64,000 nt of DNA from Pacificispira sp002696645 (GTDB taxonomy: Bacteria > Pseudomonadota > Alphaproteobacteria > UBA8366 > Aestuariispiraceae), in the NCBI RefSeq assembly GCF_048892425.1, contig NZ_JBLZHU010000004.1, forward strand, positions 186,001 to 250,000. The letters are read 5' to 3'. Below the pieces are notes generated by a model. It did not search any database. It was not told the DNA's origin and was given only the letters and a program-made list of their open reading frames with translations. The position numbers and the translations under genes are program-made. Below are positions 1 to 7,647 of this stretch, one piece after another. Each line of letters opens with the position of its first letter. The stretch's first letter is position 1.

Positions 1-501
1 GATCCAACAGCAGTCGCGGTGGTATCGGTTACTGAATTGACCACCGACGGCACCCGCAATGTCCTGCCAGGCCAGGCACAAATCCGGGGTGATGCCCGCA
101 GCTTTGACCCAGCCGTCAGCGCACAGATCGAAAAGCAGATGCGCCTGATCGCCGAAGGGACGGCGCTCTCCTATAATGTCAGTGTCGACGTCAATTATGC
201 CCGGGAATTCATCTCTCTGTTGAATGACGAGGCCCTGACCCAGGAAGCCCTGAATGCGGCCAGGGATGTGCTAGGGTCGGATGCCGTTATGATTTCCGAC
301 GAACCCATCACCGCGTCAGAAGACTTCGCCCAGTTCCTGCGCCATGTGCCAGGATGCTTTGCCTTTCTGGGCAATGGGGAGGACTCCCTGCCACTGCACA
401 ACCCCAACTATGATTTCAACGATGCCAGCCTGACCGCCGGGGTCGCATTCCACACCGCCATCGCCCGCCGTCGCCTGCCCCTAGCGACCCCACGAGCCTA
501 A
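1..501 (+). CDS. M20-family amidohydrolase, C-terminal part (5' end outside window)
   Basis: The reading frame is open from the first base of the window, so only the last 166 residues are seen. The segment ASEDFAQFL, then a glycine-rich turn and LHNPNYDFND near the end, match the C-terminal catalytic lobe of M20 metallopeptidase/amidohydrolase proteins such as hippurate hydrolases and N-acyl amino acid deacylases. In that family the Glu/Asp of the ASEDFA motif and the late His lie at the dinuclear metal site, and the enzymes cleave N-acyl-amino acids in the cytoplasm. The preceding stretch (GDARSFDP) fits the dimerisation lobe. The substrate cannot be told from this fragment. The gene ends before a non-coding stretch of about 150 bp and is convergent with the YnfA gene. 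Confidence 0.85.
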   Translation, partial: DPTAVAVVSVTELTTDGTRNVLPGQAQIRGDARSFDPAVSAQIEKQMRLIAEGTALSYNVSVDVNYAREFISLLNDEALTQEALNAARDVLGSDAVMISDEPITASEDFAQFLRHVPGCFAFLGNGEDSLPLHNPNYDFNDASLTAGVAFHTAIARRRLPLATPRA

Positions 502-654
502 AACACTTTCTTAGCTTTCGCGATTGCGCCAGAGCAAAGCCTGCGCAAACAGGCTCGAGTGCGACGACGTATTTACTGAAAAAACAGTTGGTAAGAGTAT
601 CATGTGTGAGCTCCTGCGAGCGCATGATGCTCTAACGCACGACGCGGGATATAT

Positions 655-984
655 TCAGGTGGGTGCCCTGGGGATCGCGATAATGATAATCGCCCCAACA
701 AGACAAATAACAGCGCCGGTAATATCCCAGCGATCCGGTTTGATACCTTCGACAAGCCACAACCAGACAAGGGAGCATACAATATAGACCCCGCCATAAG
801 CTGCGTAGGCGCGTCCAGCGGCGACGCTGTCGACCAGCGTCAACAGATACGCAAATAAGGCCAGGGATGCGATCCCCGGCAGAACCCACCAAATTGTCTT
901 GTCGAGGCGCAGCCACGCCCAAAATGCGAAACATCCTGCGATTTCAGCAATAGCCGCGCCAATATAGGCAACGAGAGTCGGCAT
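655..984 (-). CDS. YnfA/UPF0060 family small membrane protein
   Basis: A 109-residue protein with four hydrophobic segments (roughly residues 3-22, 31-52, 62-80 and 87-106). The motifs GRAYAAYGGVY and LVEGIKPDRWD are characteristic of the YnfA/UPF0060 family. These are inner-membrane proteins distantly related to small multidrug resistance transporters; an efflux role has been proposed for some, but the substrate is not settled. The ATG at 984 is preceded by an AAGGAG ribosome site at good spacing. It stands alone between convergent and co-directional neighbours, so context gives no further clue. Confidence 0.9.
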   Translation of the reverse strand: MPTLVAYIGAAIAEIAGCFAFWAWLRLDKTIWWVLPGIASLALFAYLLTLVDSVAAGRAYAAYGGVYIVCSLVWLWLVEGIKPDRWDITGAVICLVGAIIIIAIPRAPT

Positions 985-1139
985 GTTGATTGTTTCTCCT
1001 TACAGCGATTACTATCAGAACCGACGCAGGCGTTATGGGCAGGGCTTCCGGCTAGCAGAGACCCTGCGCCACCTTAATCCGGTCAAGAAATGATGGCATA
1101 TGGGGCCTATCTCCGCACGACTGAGAAACCATTTCGCAA

Positions 1140-1460
1140 TTAGGCGTTTTTCCAGTTGAAAGTCAAAGGGGCTTCCCGAAAGGCAAAACGATCCAGATGA
1201 GACGCAAGTACATCTTGCAATGCATCTCTCTGCCCCGTTTCACTGGCTTCGATCCGACATTCCAGATGCGCTGGATGGGCGGTCAGGATTACGGTTGCAT
1301 CCTGTGACCAAGACCCGCTGCGGCCATCTTTCGGGAAAGTGATCCGCCCTTGCCCGGATGTGAAGTCGACCGTCAATTTATGCGCCCAGTGCTTGCATAA
1401 TTGCTGCAGATACCGGCTGCCGTTTTCGGTTGGTATTTCGGTGGTGCTGATGGTTTGCAT
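1140..1460 (-). CDS. DUF2218 domain protein
   Basis: A 106-residue protein that is almost entirely a DUF2218 domain: an N-terminal part with YLQQLCKHWAHK and a middle FTSGQGRITFP. This domain is found alone or fused to siderophore-interacting (ferric reductase) proteins, which suggests a role near iron handling, but its biochemical function is unknown. An upstream in-frame start at 1541 would overlap the preceding regulator gene, but the ATG at 1460 has a clear AGGAG eight bases before it and is preferred. It follows the YqjI-like PadR regulator on the same strand about 80 bp downstream, so the two are probably co-transcribed. No siderophore-interacting reductase gene lies next to it in this window. 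Confidence 0.8.
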   Translation of the reverse strand: MQTISTTEIPTENGSRYLQQLCKHWAHKLTVDFTSGQGRITFPKDGRSGSWSQDATVILTAHPAHLECRIEASETGQRDALQDVLASHLDRFAFREAPLTFNWKNA

Positions 1461-1537
1461 AGTTATATTCTCCTGAGTTTGGGGCTCTGCGTCCAAGCCG
1501 TGACGACGGCGCAGGGTGTCTTGAAGTGTCGCTCTCA

Positions 1538-2143
1538 TCACAACCGCTCAATCCGCTGGGCTGTTTCGTCCAGAATTCCCGCGACCGTGTGCAGCATGTC
1601 TTTATCCACATCATCATTGCCCAGTCGGGATCGTATGACGCGTCGCAAATTCTCTATGGCCCGGCGCACCGGCCCGCCATCCATCCGTTGATGGGTTTCT
1701 CGCATCGCAGACATACGGGCAATGATCCCGTCAATTTCCTTTACACTGGCTGTGATTTCCAGCGTCCCCTGATCTGTGAGGGAAAATGCCTTGCGAGATC
1801 CCTCGGACTCCAACTCAGAAATCAGGTCCATTTCCTGCAACAAAGTCAGAGTTGGATAGACCATACCAGGGCTGGGCGCATAAGCCCCGCCCGTCATGGC
1901 CTCAATCTCGCGGATCAAGTCATAGCCATGGCGCGGAGTTTCCGACAACAGCTTCATCAGCAACAGGCGTAATTCGCCCGAATCAATGACCCGATGGCGA
2001 CCATGGCGACGTTGATGTCCACCACCATGGTCGCGCTCATGATGATCTTTGCCAATAAAGTCATTGTCGTGGGCACCATGCCCTCTTCCGCGGCCAGATC
2101 GTCCACCTGGATGACGGGATCGCCCTTCAATAGGATTATTCAT
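1538..2143 (-). CDS. PadR-family metal-responsive-type regulator, YqjI-like
   Basis: A 201-residue transcriptional regulator. Residues about 10-50 are rich in His, Gly, Asp and Arg. After this comes a PadR winged helix beginning SGELRLLLMKLL, with HGYDLIREIEAMTGG and the signature PSPGMVYPTLTLLQEMDLI. The fold and the His-rich N-terminal tail match E. coli YqjI, a nickel/iron-responsive repressor of the ferric reductase gene yqjH (family knowledge). The tail here has many His but no Cys, so metal sensing is an inference. An in-frame TTG at 2155 is possible, but the ATG at 2143 has GGAGAG placed correctly upstream. Inverted repeats lie directly in front of the gene, consistent with autoregulation. 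Confidence 0.85.
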   Translation of the reverse strand: MNNPIEGRSRHPGGRSGRGRGHGAHDNDFIGKDHHERDHGGGHQRRHGRHRVIDSGELRLLLMKLLSETPRHGYDLIREIEAMTGGAYAPSPGMVYPTLTLLQEMDLISELESEGSRKAFSLTDQGTLEITASVKEIDGIIARMSAMRETHQRMDGGPVRRAIENLRRVIRSRLGNDDVDKDMLHTVAGILDETAQRIERL

Positions 2144-2154
2144 TTTTCTCTCCA

Positions 2155-2182
2155 ATCTATTTTAGATAAGTTAAGATATATC
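2155..2182. promoter_or_regulatory. Candidate operator for the PadR/YqjI-like regulator
   Basis: Just upstream of the PadR gene lies a perfect inverted repeat, ATCTA-TTT-TAGAT (2155-2167), followed by the palindrome GATATATC (2175-2182). The minus strand also shows TTGTAT about 16 bp before a TATATC hexamer, a plausible promoter overlapping these repeats. Binding by the regulator is inferred only from position and symmetry. Confidence 0.4.
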
Positions 2183-2326
2183 ATGAGTCTTTTAAAATAC
2201 AAGAAACGTCGAGCAGAATTTTTGATTCAAGCATCACAAATGGCACTCTGCATCCGGTGAAAATTGCTCTTGCGCTGGGTGGAATGCCTGCTCAGGATGC
2301 GTCAGAAACATCGATAGGGTTCTGCT

Positions 2327-2971
2327 ATGTCAAACTGGGATTTGTTGTTGCCGTTCCTTGCCGCCACTGTGGTTTTTGCGCTTATTCCCGGACCGGCACT
2401 GCTCTATACCGCCGCCCAGACATTAGCGCATGGTCGACGCGGGGGATTTATGGCGGCATTGGGTTTGCAAATCGGGGGATTGTTCCACGTTGCCGCCGCC
2501 GCATTGGGATTATCAGCCCTGCTGGCCGTGGTGCCGACGCTCTACACCGCGTTGAAGATCGTGGGGGCATTGTACCTTGTCTATATGGGGATATCGATTA
2601 TCCGCACCAGACTTGCCACAGAAGAGGGCAATCCAGGAACCCTGAACGGCAAACTCCGGAAGCAGGGACGCTCCGCCTTTATACAAAGCATGTCGGTGGA
2701 GATGTTGAACCCCAAGACGGCCATGTTCTTTGTTGCCTTCCTGCCACAATTTGCAGACCCCAGTGCCAGTTTCCCGATCTGGCTCCAGATGTTGATCCTT
2801 GGGATTATTGTGAACCTGGCTGTCACCTTTGCGGATGTCGCCGCCGTCTTTCTGACCAACGCGGTAATGGCAGGCCTGCGCAAGGGACGGCACACGATGC
2901 GCATCGCCCGATGGGCCGGGGGGTCCATTCTGATTGGGTTGGGAGTCAATCTAGCGATCACGCAACGGTGA
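2327..2971 (+). CDS. LysE/RhtB-family amino acid exporter
   Basis: A 214-residue integral membrane protein with about six hydrophobic segments. It begins with the family signature PGPALLYTAAQTLAHGRRGG (residues about 22-41), which includes the PGP turn typical of LysE/RhtB/CadD transporters. It also carries the mid-protein MLNPKTAMFFVAFLPQF motif, including the NPK(T/V) element. Family members export amino acids such as lysine, homoserine and threonine, or small cations; the substrate cannot be assigned here. It is divergent from the PadR regulator with about 180 bp between them. No strong ribosome site is visible before the ATG. A strong intrinsic terminator lies about 150 bp downstream. Confidence 0.9.
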   Translation: MSNWDLLLPFLAATVVFALIPGPALLYTAAQTLAHGRRGGFMAALGLQIGGLFHVAAAALGLSALLAVVPTLYTALKIVGALYLVYMGISIIRTRLATEEGNPGTLNGKLRKQGRSAFIQSMSVEMLNPKTAMFFVAFLPQFADPSASFPIWLQMLILGIIVNLAVTFADVAAVFLTNAVMAGLRKGRHTMRIARWAGGSILIGLGVNLAITQR

Positions 2972-3057
2972 AGATTTGCCCTTAAAATGCCTTAATTGAA
3001 CCTCTACAAAACCCTGTTTGCCACCCAATATCTAAACTGCTGAGACCTCCCCTCTCA

Positions 3058-3156
3058 CCGGGGCGCCCCCAAACTGCCCCGGGACGACCTTCAACAGGTC
3101 GTTGCAACCGCGATAGACGGCCGTCGATACCCCCCCATCGGCGGCCGTCGTTTTTT
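3058..3156 (+). ncRNA. Candidate small RNA or structured 3' UTR with three hairpins
   Basis: In the gap between the LysE gene and the cupin gene, three hairpins follow each other: a 7-bp CCGGGGC/GCCCCGG stem (3058-3082), a perfect 7-bp ACGACCT/AGGTCGT stem with a 5-nt loop (3084-3102), and a strong GC-rich terminator ending in six T. The order of structured domains ending in a Rho-independent terminator is that of a bacterial small RNA. A promoter is not obvious: TTGAAC near 2996 is a weak candidate. It may simply be the 3' UTR of the exporter mRNA. Confidence 0.35.
3116..3156 (+). terminator. Strong intrinsic terminator
   Basis: The stem arms GACGGCCGTCGAT (3116-3128) and ATCGGCGGCCGTC (3137-3149) enclose a C-rich loop, followed by G and six T (3151-3156). 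One mismatch or bulge interrupts otherwise complete pairing. It ends transcription from the LysE gene or from the candidate small RNA. Confidence 0.85.
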
Positions 3157-3233
3157 GTGGTATCCCTTATTTACATTCGCTATCCAAGTGGCGTGATCCA
3201 ATAAACCCCGACAGTGTGACGGCAGAATGATCA

Positions 3234-3548
3234 ATGCGCCATATTAAGCCCCAGGATTATACCGGAACGCGCCCCTGGGATGCGCTGGATATCGAAACAA
3301 TCGATACCGCCACCATTCGGCTGCATTGGACGGACCAGGCCTATATCTGGCATGTCAATGACGGGCCGGAGGTTTTCGTGTTGCTGGACGGGTCTCTGCG
3401 CATGCATTTCCGCCATCCCGATGGCCGGGAAGACAGCCTGATGATGGAACCCGGCGACATTGTGCATTGCCAGGCTGGAGATGCCCACAAGGCGGAACCC
3501 TTAACCGCCTGTCGCATTCTGGTGGCGGAACGTGCAGGGTCAATTTAA
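3234..3548 (+). CDS. Small cupin-domain protein
   Basis: A 104-residue single-domain cupin. Its beta-barrel motifs are recognisable: HVNDGPEVFVLLDGSLRMHF in the first half and the motif-2-like stretch PGDIVHCQAGDAHKAEP in the second. The canonical motif-1 HxH pair is replaced (HVND), while His residues in IVHCQAGDAHKA remain, so metal binding is possible but uncertain. Proteins of this type are often annotated only as cupins of unknown function. It is too short to be gentisate dioxygenase. It precedes the hprK operon on the same strand by about 70 bp, but nothing ties it functionally to the PTS. Confidence 0.8.
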   Translation: MRHIKPQDYTGTRPWDALDIETIDTATIRLHWTDQAYIWHVNDGPEVFVLLDGSLRMHFRHPDGREDSLMMEPGDIVHCQAGDAHKAEPLTACRILVAERAGSI

Positions 3549-3617
3549 CCTAAAATGACTGCACAGCCTCGCCATCTTGATTGACAGGTACCACGCTGCA
3601 CCGCACGCTAATTCTGG

Positions 3618-4058
3618 ATGGGAGTGACAGGGACCATGGGACTGGTGCACGGGACAACAATCGCCATCGATGGATGCGGCATTTTGCTGCGCGGCGCATC
3701 GGGTGCGGGAAAATCTGACCTGGCTCTGCGCCTGATTGATGCGGGCGCCGAACTGGTTGCAGATGATCAAACTGCGCTGACTGTCGATAAGGGCATTCTA
3801 TACGCCCAGGCGCCAGATCAATTACGTGGACTGCTGGAAGTCCGGGGTATTGGCATAATGACCCTGCCCTATCGCAATCGCTGTGCCTTGGCCCTGCTGG
3901 CCGATCTGACATCTGGTCCGATTGATCGGCTGCCGAGCCCTGACCAGGATATTATTGAGGGGGTGAGCCTGCCCTGCCTGACAATTAACCCTTTTGAGAT
4001 CTCTGCACCCATCAAGCTGAAACTTGCCTTGCACCATGGCTTTGGGGTGCCGGCATGA
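3618..4058 (+). CDS. hprK: HPr kinase/phosphorylase, short alphaproteobacterial form
   Basis: A 146-residue protein that consists only of the C-terminal catalytic domain of HprK. The Walker A loop GASGAGKS is at residues 26-33, and VADDQT and the LEVRGIGI signature of the HprK family follow. Firmicute enzymes are about 310 residues and have an extra N-terminal domain; the short form is usual in alphaproteobacteria. The enzyme phosphorylates and dephosphorylates a serine in HPr, and the HPr encoded downstream has Ser46. The stop overlaps the rapZ start by four bases (ATGA), implying translational coupling. An internal ATG at 3636 is an alternative start. Confidence 0.93.
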   Translation: MGVTGTMGLVHGTTIAIDGCGILLRGASGAGKSDLALRLIDAGAELVADDQTALTVDKGILYAQAPDQLRGLLEVRGIGIMTLPYRNRCALALLADLTSGPIDRLPSPDQDIIEGVSLPCLTINPFEISAPIKLKLALHHGFGVPA

Positions 4059-5014
4059 CTGAGACGCCCTCTGCGAACGCCAATAATCGGGCTGATCTTG
4101 TGCTGGTAACCGGCATGTCGGGGGCAGGACGCTCCACGGCCCTGGCGGTGCTGGAGGATTTGGGGTTTGACGCGGTTGATAACCTGCCGCTCAGCCTGCT
4201 GCCACGCCTGGCCCAGTCGATACGCGAGAATCCCAGCGCCTCACCGGTCGCAATTGGGGTTGATATCCGCAATCGAGATTTCGGCATTGCCAGCCTTCAG
4301 GCGGAAATTGATACATTAAAGATGGCCGACGGCCTGAAGGTTACAACCCTGTTTCTGGATTGCAGCGACGATGAATTGCTGCGGCGCTTCACCGAAACCC
4401 GCCGCCGCCATCCCCTGGCTGCGGATCGCCCGGTCGCTGACGGCATTCGCATGGAACGGGAGGCGATCCTGCCTCTGGCGTCCCATGCCGATATGATGAT
4501 CGATTCCACAGGGCTGACCGTGTGGGATTTCAAACAGCGGATGACATCCCTGTTTGCCGATGGCAGCCCAGTTGGGGCGGCGATCACGGTGATGTCCTTT
4601 TCCTTTCGCCGGGGTGTCCCCAGAGAGGCCGATATGGTTCTGGATGTGCGGTTTCTGAAAAACCCGCATTATGAGCCGACATTGCGGGATTTGACCGGCC
4701 TGGACCCAAAAGTGGGCGCGGCGATTGAAGCCGATCCAGATTGTGCGGGTTTCCAAAAGGACCTGCAGACATTATTGACCCGCGTGCTGCCGCGCCAGGA
4801 AGCCGAAGGAAAAAGTTATCTAACGATTGCATTTGGCTGTACAGGGGGCAAACATCGGTCTGTCTATATGGCAGAACAGCTTGCAGACTGGCTGACACAG
4901 CAAGGACGACCGGCCTACCGCTTTCACAGGGATATGCCAGCAAATGCCGACGGTGAAACCCCAACGGCACAGATAAACCACACTACGGATCAAAACGGGG
5001 CGAAAAAGGGATAA
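4055..5014 (+). CDS. rapZ: RNase adapter protein RapZ (YvcJ family, nucleotide-binding)
   Basis: A 319-residue protein. The P-loop GMSGAGRS lies at residues 20-27, followed by the family's DAVDNLP stretch. The C-terminal domain carries GCTGGKHRSVYMAEQLA and HRDM, which in RapZ is the domain sensing glucosamine-6-phosphate in enterobacteria. There, RapZ steers RNase E to the GlmZ small RNA; whether the alphaproteobacterial protein does the same is unproven. It sits between hprK (4-bp overlap) and the EIIA gene (3-bp gap), tying it to phosphotransfer regulation. A Gln- and Lys-rich tail of about 20 residues follows the conserved domain. Confidence 0.93.
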   Translation: MTETPSANANNRADLVLVTGMSGAGRSTALAVLEDLGFDAVDNLPLSLLPRLAQSIRENPSASPVAIGVDIRNRDFGIASLQAEIDTLKMADGLKVTTLFLDCSDDELLRRFTETRRRHPLAADRPVADGIRMEREAILPLASHADMMIDSTGLTVWDFKQRMTSLFADGSPVGAAITVMSFSFRRGVPREADMVLDVRFLKNPHYEPTLRDLTGLDPKVGAAIEADPDCAGFQKDLQTLLTRVLPRQEAEGKSYLTIAFGCTGGKHRSVYMAEQLADWLTQQGRPAYRFHRDMPANADGETPTAQINHTTDQNGAKKG

Positions 5015-5017
5015 CGC

Positions 5018-5413
5018 ATGATTGGATTGGTCTTGGTCACCCATGGGGGGCTCGCGCGGGAATTCGTGTCGGCCATGGAACATGTTGTCGGGGCGCAACA
5101 GAACGTCACGGCCATTTGTATCGGCCCCGACGATGACATGGAACGCCGCCGGGTCGATATCCTGGAAGCGGTTAAAGCAGTCGATACCGGAGAGGGTGTC
5201 GTCGTCCTGACCGATATGTTTGGGGGCACACCGTCTAATCTGGCGATTTCGATCATGGATCAGGCCAAGGTTGAGGTTATTGCGGGCCTGAACCTGCCGA
5301 TGCTGATCAAATTGGCGAAGGTGCGCCAGACGGAAAGCCTGGAGGCGGCGGTCGAACAAGCCCAGGATGCCGGCACGAAATACATAAACGTCGCCAGCAA
5401 GCTGCTGGGATGA
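5018..5413 (+). CDS. PTS EIIA component, mannose (EIIA-Man) family
   Basis: A 131-residue cytoplasmic protein with the EIIA-Man fold. His9 in LVTHGGLAREF is the expected phosphoacceptor, and VVVLTDMFGGTPSNLA is the second family signature. Phosphate flows from Enzyme I to HPr to this His. There is no EIIB, EIIC or EIID gene nearby, so in this context the protein most likely regulates other proteins rather than driving sugar uptake, as in other alphaproteobacteria. It overlaps the ptsH start by four bases. Confidence 0.93.
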   Translation: MIGLVLVTHGGLAREFVSAMEHVVGAQQNVTAICIGPDDDMERRRVDILEAVKAVDTGEGVVVLTDMFGGTPSNLAISIMDQAKVEVIAGLNLPMLIKLAKVRQTESLEAAVEQAQDAGTKYINVASKLLG

Positions 5414-5679
5414 GCGATGCCACATTAACGATTTGCAACAAGCGTGGCTTGCATGCCCGCGCTGCTGCAAAATTTGTGCAGACCGCGGAACGATTCGATG
5501 CCCATATCGAGGTATCCAAGGACGGTCAGACCGTAACGGGGACGTCCATCATGGGCCTTATGATGCTAGCCGCATCCAAAGGAACAACGATTAGCATCCG
5601 TGTCTCCGGTCCGGAGGCGAAAGCGGCAATGGATGAAATCACCGCCCTGGTCAATGCCGGCTTTTACGAGGAGACCTGA
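5410..5679 (+). CDS. ptsH: Phosphocarrier protein HPr
   Basis: An 89-residue HPr. His15 in NKRGLHARAAAKFV is the Enzyme I-dependent phosphorylation site. Ser46 in GTSIMGLMMLAA is the position used by HPr kinase in other bacteria, so both control sites are intact, in keeping with the hprK gene in the same operon. The start overlaps the EIIA stop (ATGA). The Enzyme I gene follows after six bases. Confidence 0.96.
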   Translation: MSDATLTICNKRGLHARAAAKFVQTAERFDAHIEVSKDGQTVTGTSIMGLMMLAASKGTTISIRVSGPEAKAAMDEITALVNAGFYEET

Positions 5680-5685
5680 CCTGCA

Positions 5686-7449
5686 ATGTCGGTGAAAATG
5701 CCGCAGCATATTCTGACCGGAGTTGGGGTTTCCCCCGGTGTCGCCTTTGGGTTTGCGGCACAGATCGATGCGACGGGGATGGCTGTTTCCGAACACAGGA
5801 TCATGGATGCCGACATTCCAGACGAGGTTGAGCGACTGGAAAAAGCGGTTCGCAAGAGCCGTCGGCAAATTTTGGCTTTGAAGAGAATACGTGGGCGCGT
5901 CACGGACAACACGGCCGAGGGATTGAATGAAATTCTGGAAGCCCATGTCCAGATGCTGCAAAACTCGCGCCTTGTGCGGGGGGCGCGGCAGCGTATCGAA
6001 TCCGACCGCCTGAACGCCGCTGCCGCTATGAAAGCCGAAAGTGATGCGGTGATAACCGGGTTTCAGGCGATGGATAATCCCTATATCGCCGCCCGGGCGG
6101 AGGATGTGCGAGAAGTATCCCATCGGGTGCTGCGCAACCTGATGGATGTGCCCAAGAATGCCTATGCCGCTGCCGAGAAGGGCGCGATCATGCTGGCGGA
6201 ATCGATCAGCCCTGCTGATACCGCCCTGATGGATCCAACCCGGATCAATGGCTTCGCCGCAGAGCAGGGCGGCGCGCAGGGTCATACCGCCATCATGGCG
6301 CGGTCCCTTGGAATCCCAGCCGTCCTTGGGCTGGCCGGTGCAGCCTCTGTCCCTGCCGGCACACCTGTGATCCTGGATGGCGGCGAAGGGGTTGTGATTG
6401 CCAACCCCACGCCAGATACCGAGGCGCGCTATCGCGAGAAACGCGCAAAACAGCTGCGCGAGCAACAGCGTCTGGAAACCCTGATCGGGGAAAGTGCCGC
6501 AACACGCGATGCGGTTATCATCTCTCTGGAGGCCAATCTGGAATTACCCCGGGAAGGGATCATCGCCCACCGACTGGGTGCAGATGGCATTGGCCTGTTT
6601 CGTACAGAATTCATGTTCATGAACCGCACCCTGCCCCCCAGCGAAGACGAACAGTTTGAAAGTCTTGCCACCGTCATTCGCGCCATGGCGGGCCGCCCCG
6701 TTACCATTCGCACGATGGATGTAGGGGGGGAAAAGCTGGCCTATTCCCTGGGGGATGATCTTACCCCATCGCCCAATCCGGCACTGGGCCTTCGCGCCAT
6801 ACGCCTGTCCCTGAAACGCCCAAGACTATTGGAAACACAGCTTTGCGCCATTCTGCGCGCAGGGGCATTGGGCCCGGTTCGCATCCTGCTGCCAATGATC
6901 ACAACAGCCGGTGAAGTTCGCACCGTTCGTGATATTTTGCACCGCATGGTCAAGCGCCTGAAACGTCGGGGCGTCGCTATCGCTGATCCGGTGCCACCAC
7001 TTGGGGTGATGATTGAGGTGCCCGGCGCCGCCCTGGCCGCTGACTCCCTGGCGCAAGCCGCAGATTTCTTTGCCATTGGGACAAATGATCTGACGCAATA
7101 TACGCTGGCCATCGACCGCACCGATGATCAGGTCGCGCATTTGTACAACCCGCTGCATCCCGGCGTTTTGCGACTGATGGATTTTGCCATTCAGGCCGCA
7201 TTGCGCGCGCGCATCCCGGTATCAGTTTGTGGGGAAATCGCGGGCGACCCGAAGTTCACCGCCCTTCTGATCGGCCTTGGCGTGCGGGATTTGTCGATGG
7301 CGACGACAAGCCTGCTGCAAGTAAAAAATCGGGTTCGGCAGATTGAATTCACCGCAGCGGCTGCCCGCGCCCGCATGATTATGGAAAGCCATGATAGCGG
7401 CCGAATTCGCATGTTGCTGGAAGATTTGAACGGCATCGCACAGGGTTAG
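5686..7449 (+). CDS. ptsI: Phosphoenolpyruvate-protein phosphotransferase (Enzyme I)
   Basis: A 587-residue Enzyme I. His200 in GGAQGHTAIMARSLGIPAV is the phosphorylated histidine. GIGLFRTEFMFM and the TNDLTQYTLAIDR segment form the PEP-binding barrel, and the catalytic cysteine is in VSVCGEIAGDP. The length and domain order match PtsI; there is no N-terminal GAF domain, so this is not the nitrogen-type PtsP. It passes phosphate from PEP to the HPr encoded just upstream. It is the last gene of the hprK-rapZ-EIIA-ptsH-ptsI operon, and a terminator follows at 7527. Confidence 0.95.
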   Translation: MSVKMPQHILTGVGVSPGVAFGFAAQIDATGMAVSEHRIMDADIPDEVERLEKAVRKSRRQILALKRIRGRVTDNTAEGLNEILEAHVQMLQNSRLVRGARQRIESDRLNAAAAMKAESDAVITGFQAMDNPYIAARAEDVREVSHRVLRNLMDVPKNAYAAAEKGAIMLAESISPADTALMDPTRINGFAAEQGGAQGHTAIMARSLGIPAVLGLAGAASVPAGTPVILDGGEGVVIANPTPDTEARYREKRAKQLREQQRLETLIGESAATRDAVIISLEANLELPREGIIAHRLGADGIGLFRTEFMFMNRTLPPSEDEQFESLATVIRAMAGRPVTIRTMDVGGEKLAYSLGDDLTPSPNPALGLRAIRLSLKRPRLLETQLCAILRAGALGPVRILLPMITTAGEVRTVRDILHRMVKRLKRRGVAIADPVPPLGVMIEVPGAALAADSLAQAADFFAIGTNDLTQYTLAIDRTDDQVAHLYNPLHPGVLRLMDFAIQAALRARIPVSVCGEIAGDPKFTALLIGLGVRDLSMATTSLLQVKNRVRQIEFTAAAARARMIMESHDSGRIRMLLEDLNGIAQG

Positions 7450-7526
7450 AATCGACCTTCGACTCCGGTCTGGTTGATTGTATCGAATATGACAATTCTG
7501 ATAACCCAACCAACCCCTTGCGCCGA

Positions 7527-7557
7527 AAGGCCAAAAAAACTGGCCTTGATTTCTTTT
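7527..7557 (+). terminator. Intrinsic terminator of the PTS operon
   Basis: The stem AAGGCCA (7527-7533) and TGGCCTT (7541-7547) encloses an A-rich loop and is followed by a T-rich run (7548-7557). It lies about 80 bp after ptsI, in the right direction. Confidence 0.7.
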
Positions 7558-7647
7558 CAAAGCGCTGGATACTGTGGCCACATTAAGGCAGCGTTCAATC
7601 TGAGTTGTGACGCGATCTAAGACTCATGGGCAGGGAGAGTGCATCCG

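Noticed and set aside
2257..2985. 242-codon frame overlapping the LysE gene
   Set aside because: It runs in another frame of the same strand with a Cys/Arg-rich translation, while the LysE frame shows the full family signature.
3234..3548. Small cupin considered as the missing gentisate dioxygenase
   Set aside because: It is 104 residues with one barrel and lacks the paired cupin domains and length of gentisate dioxygenase.
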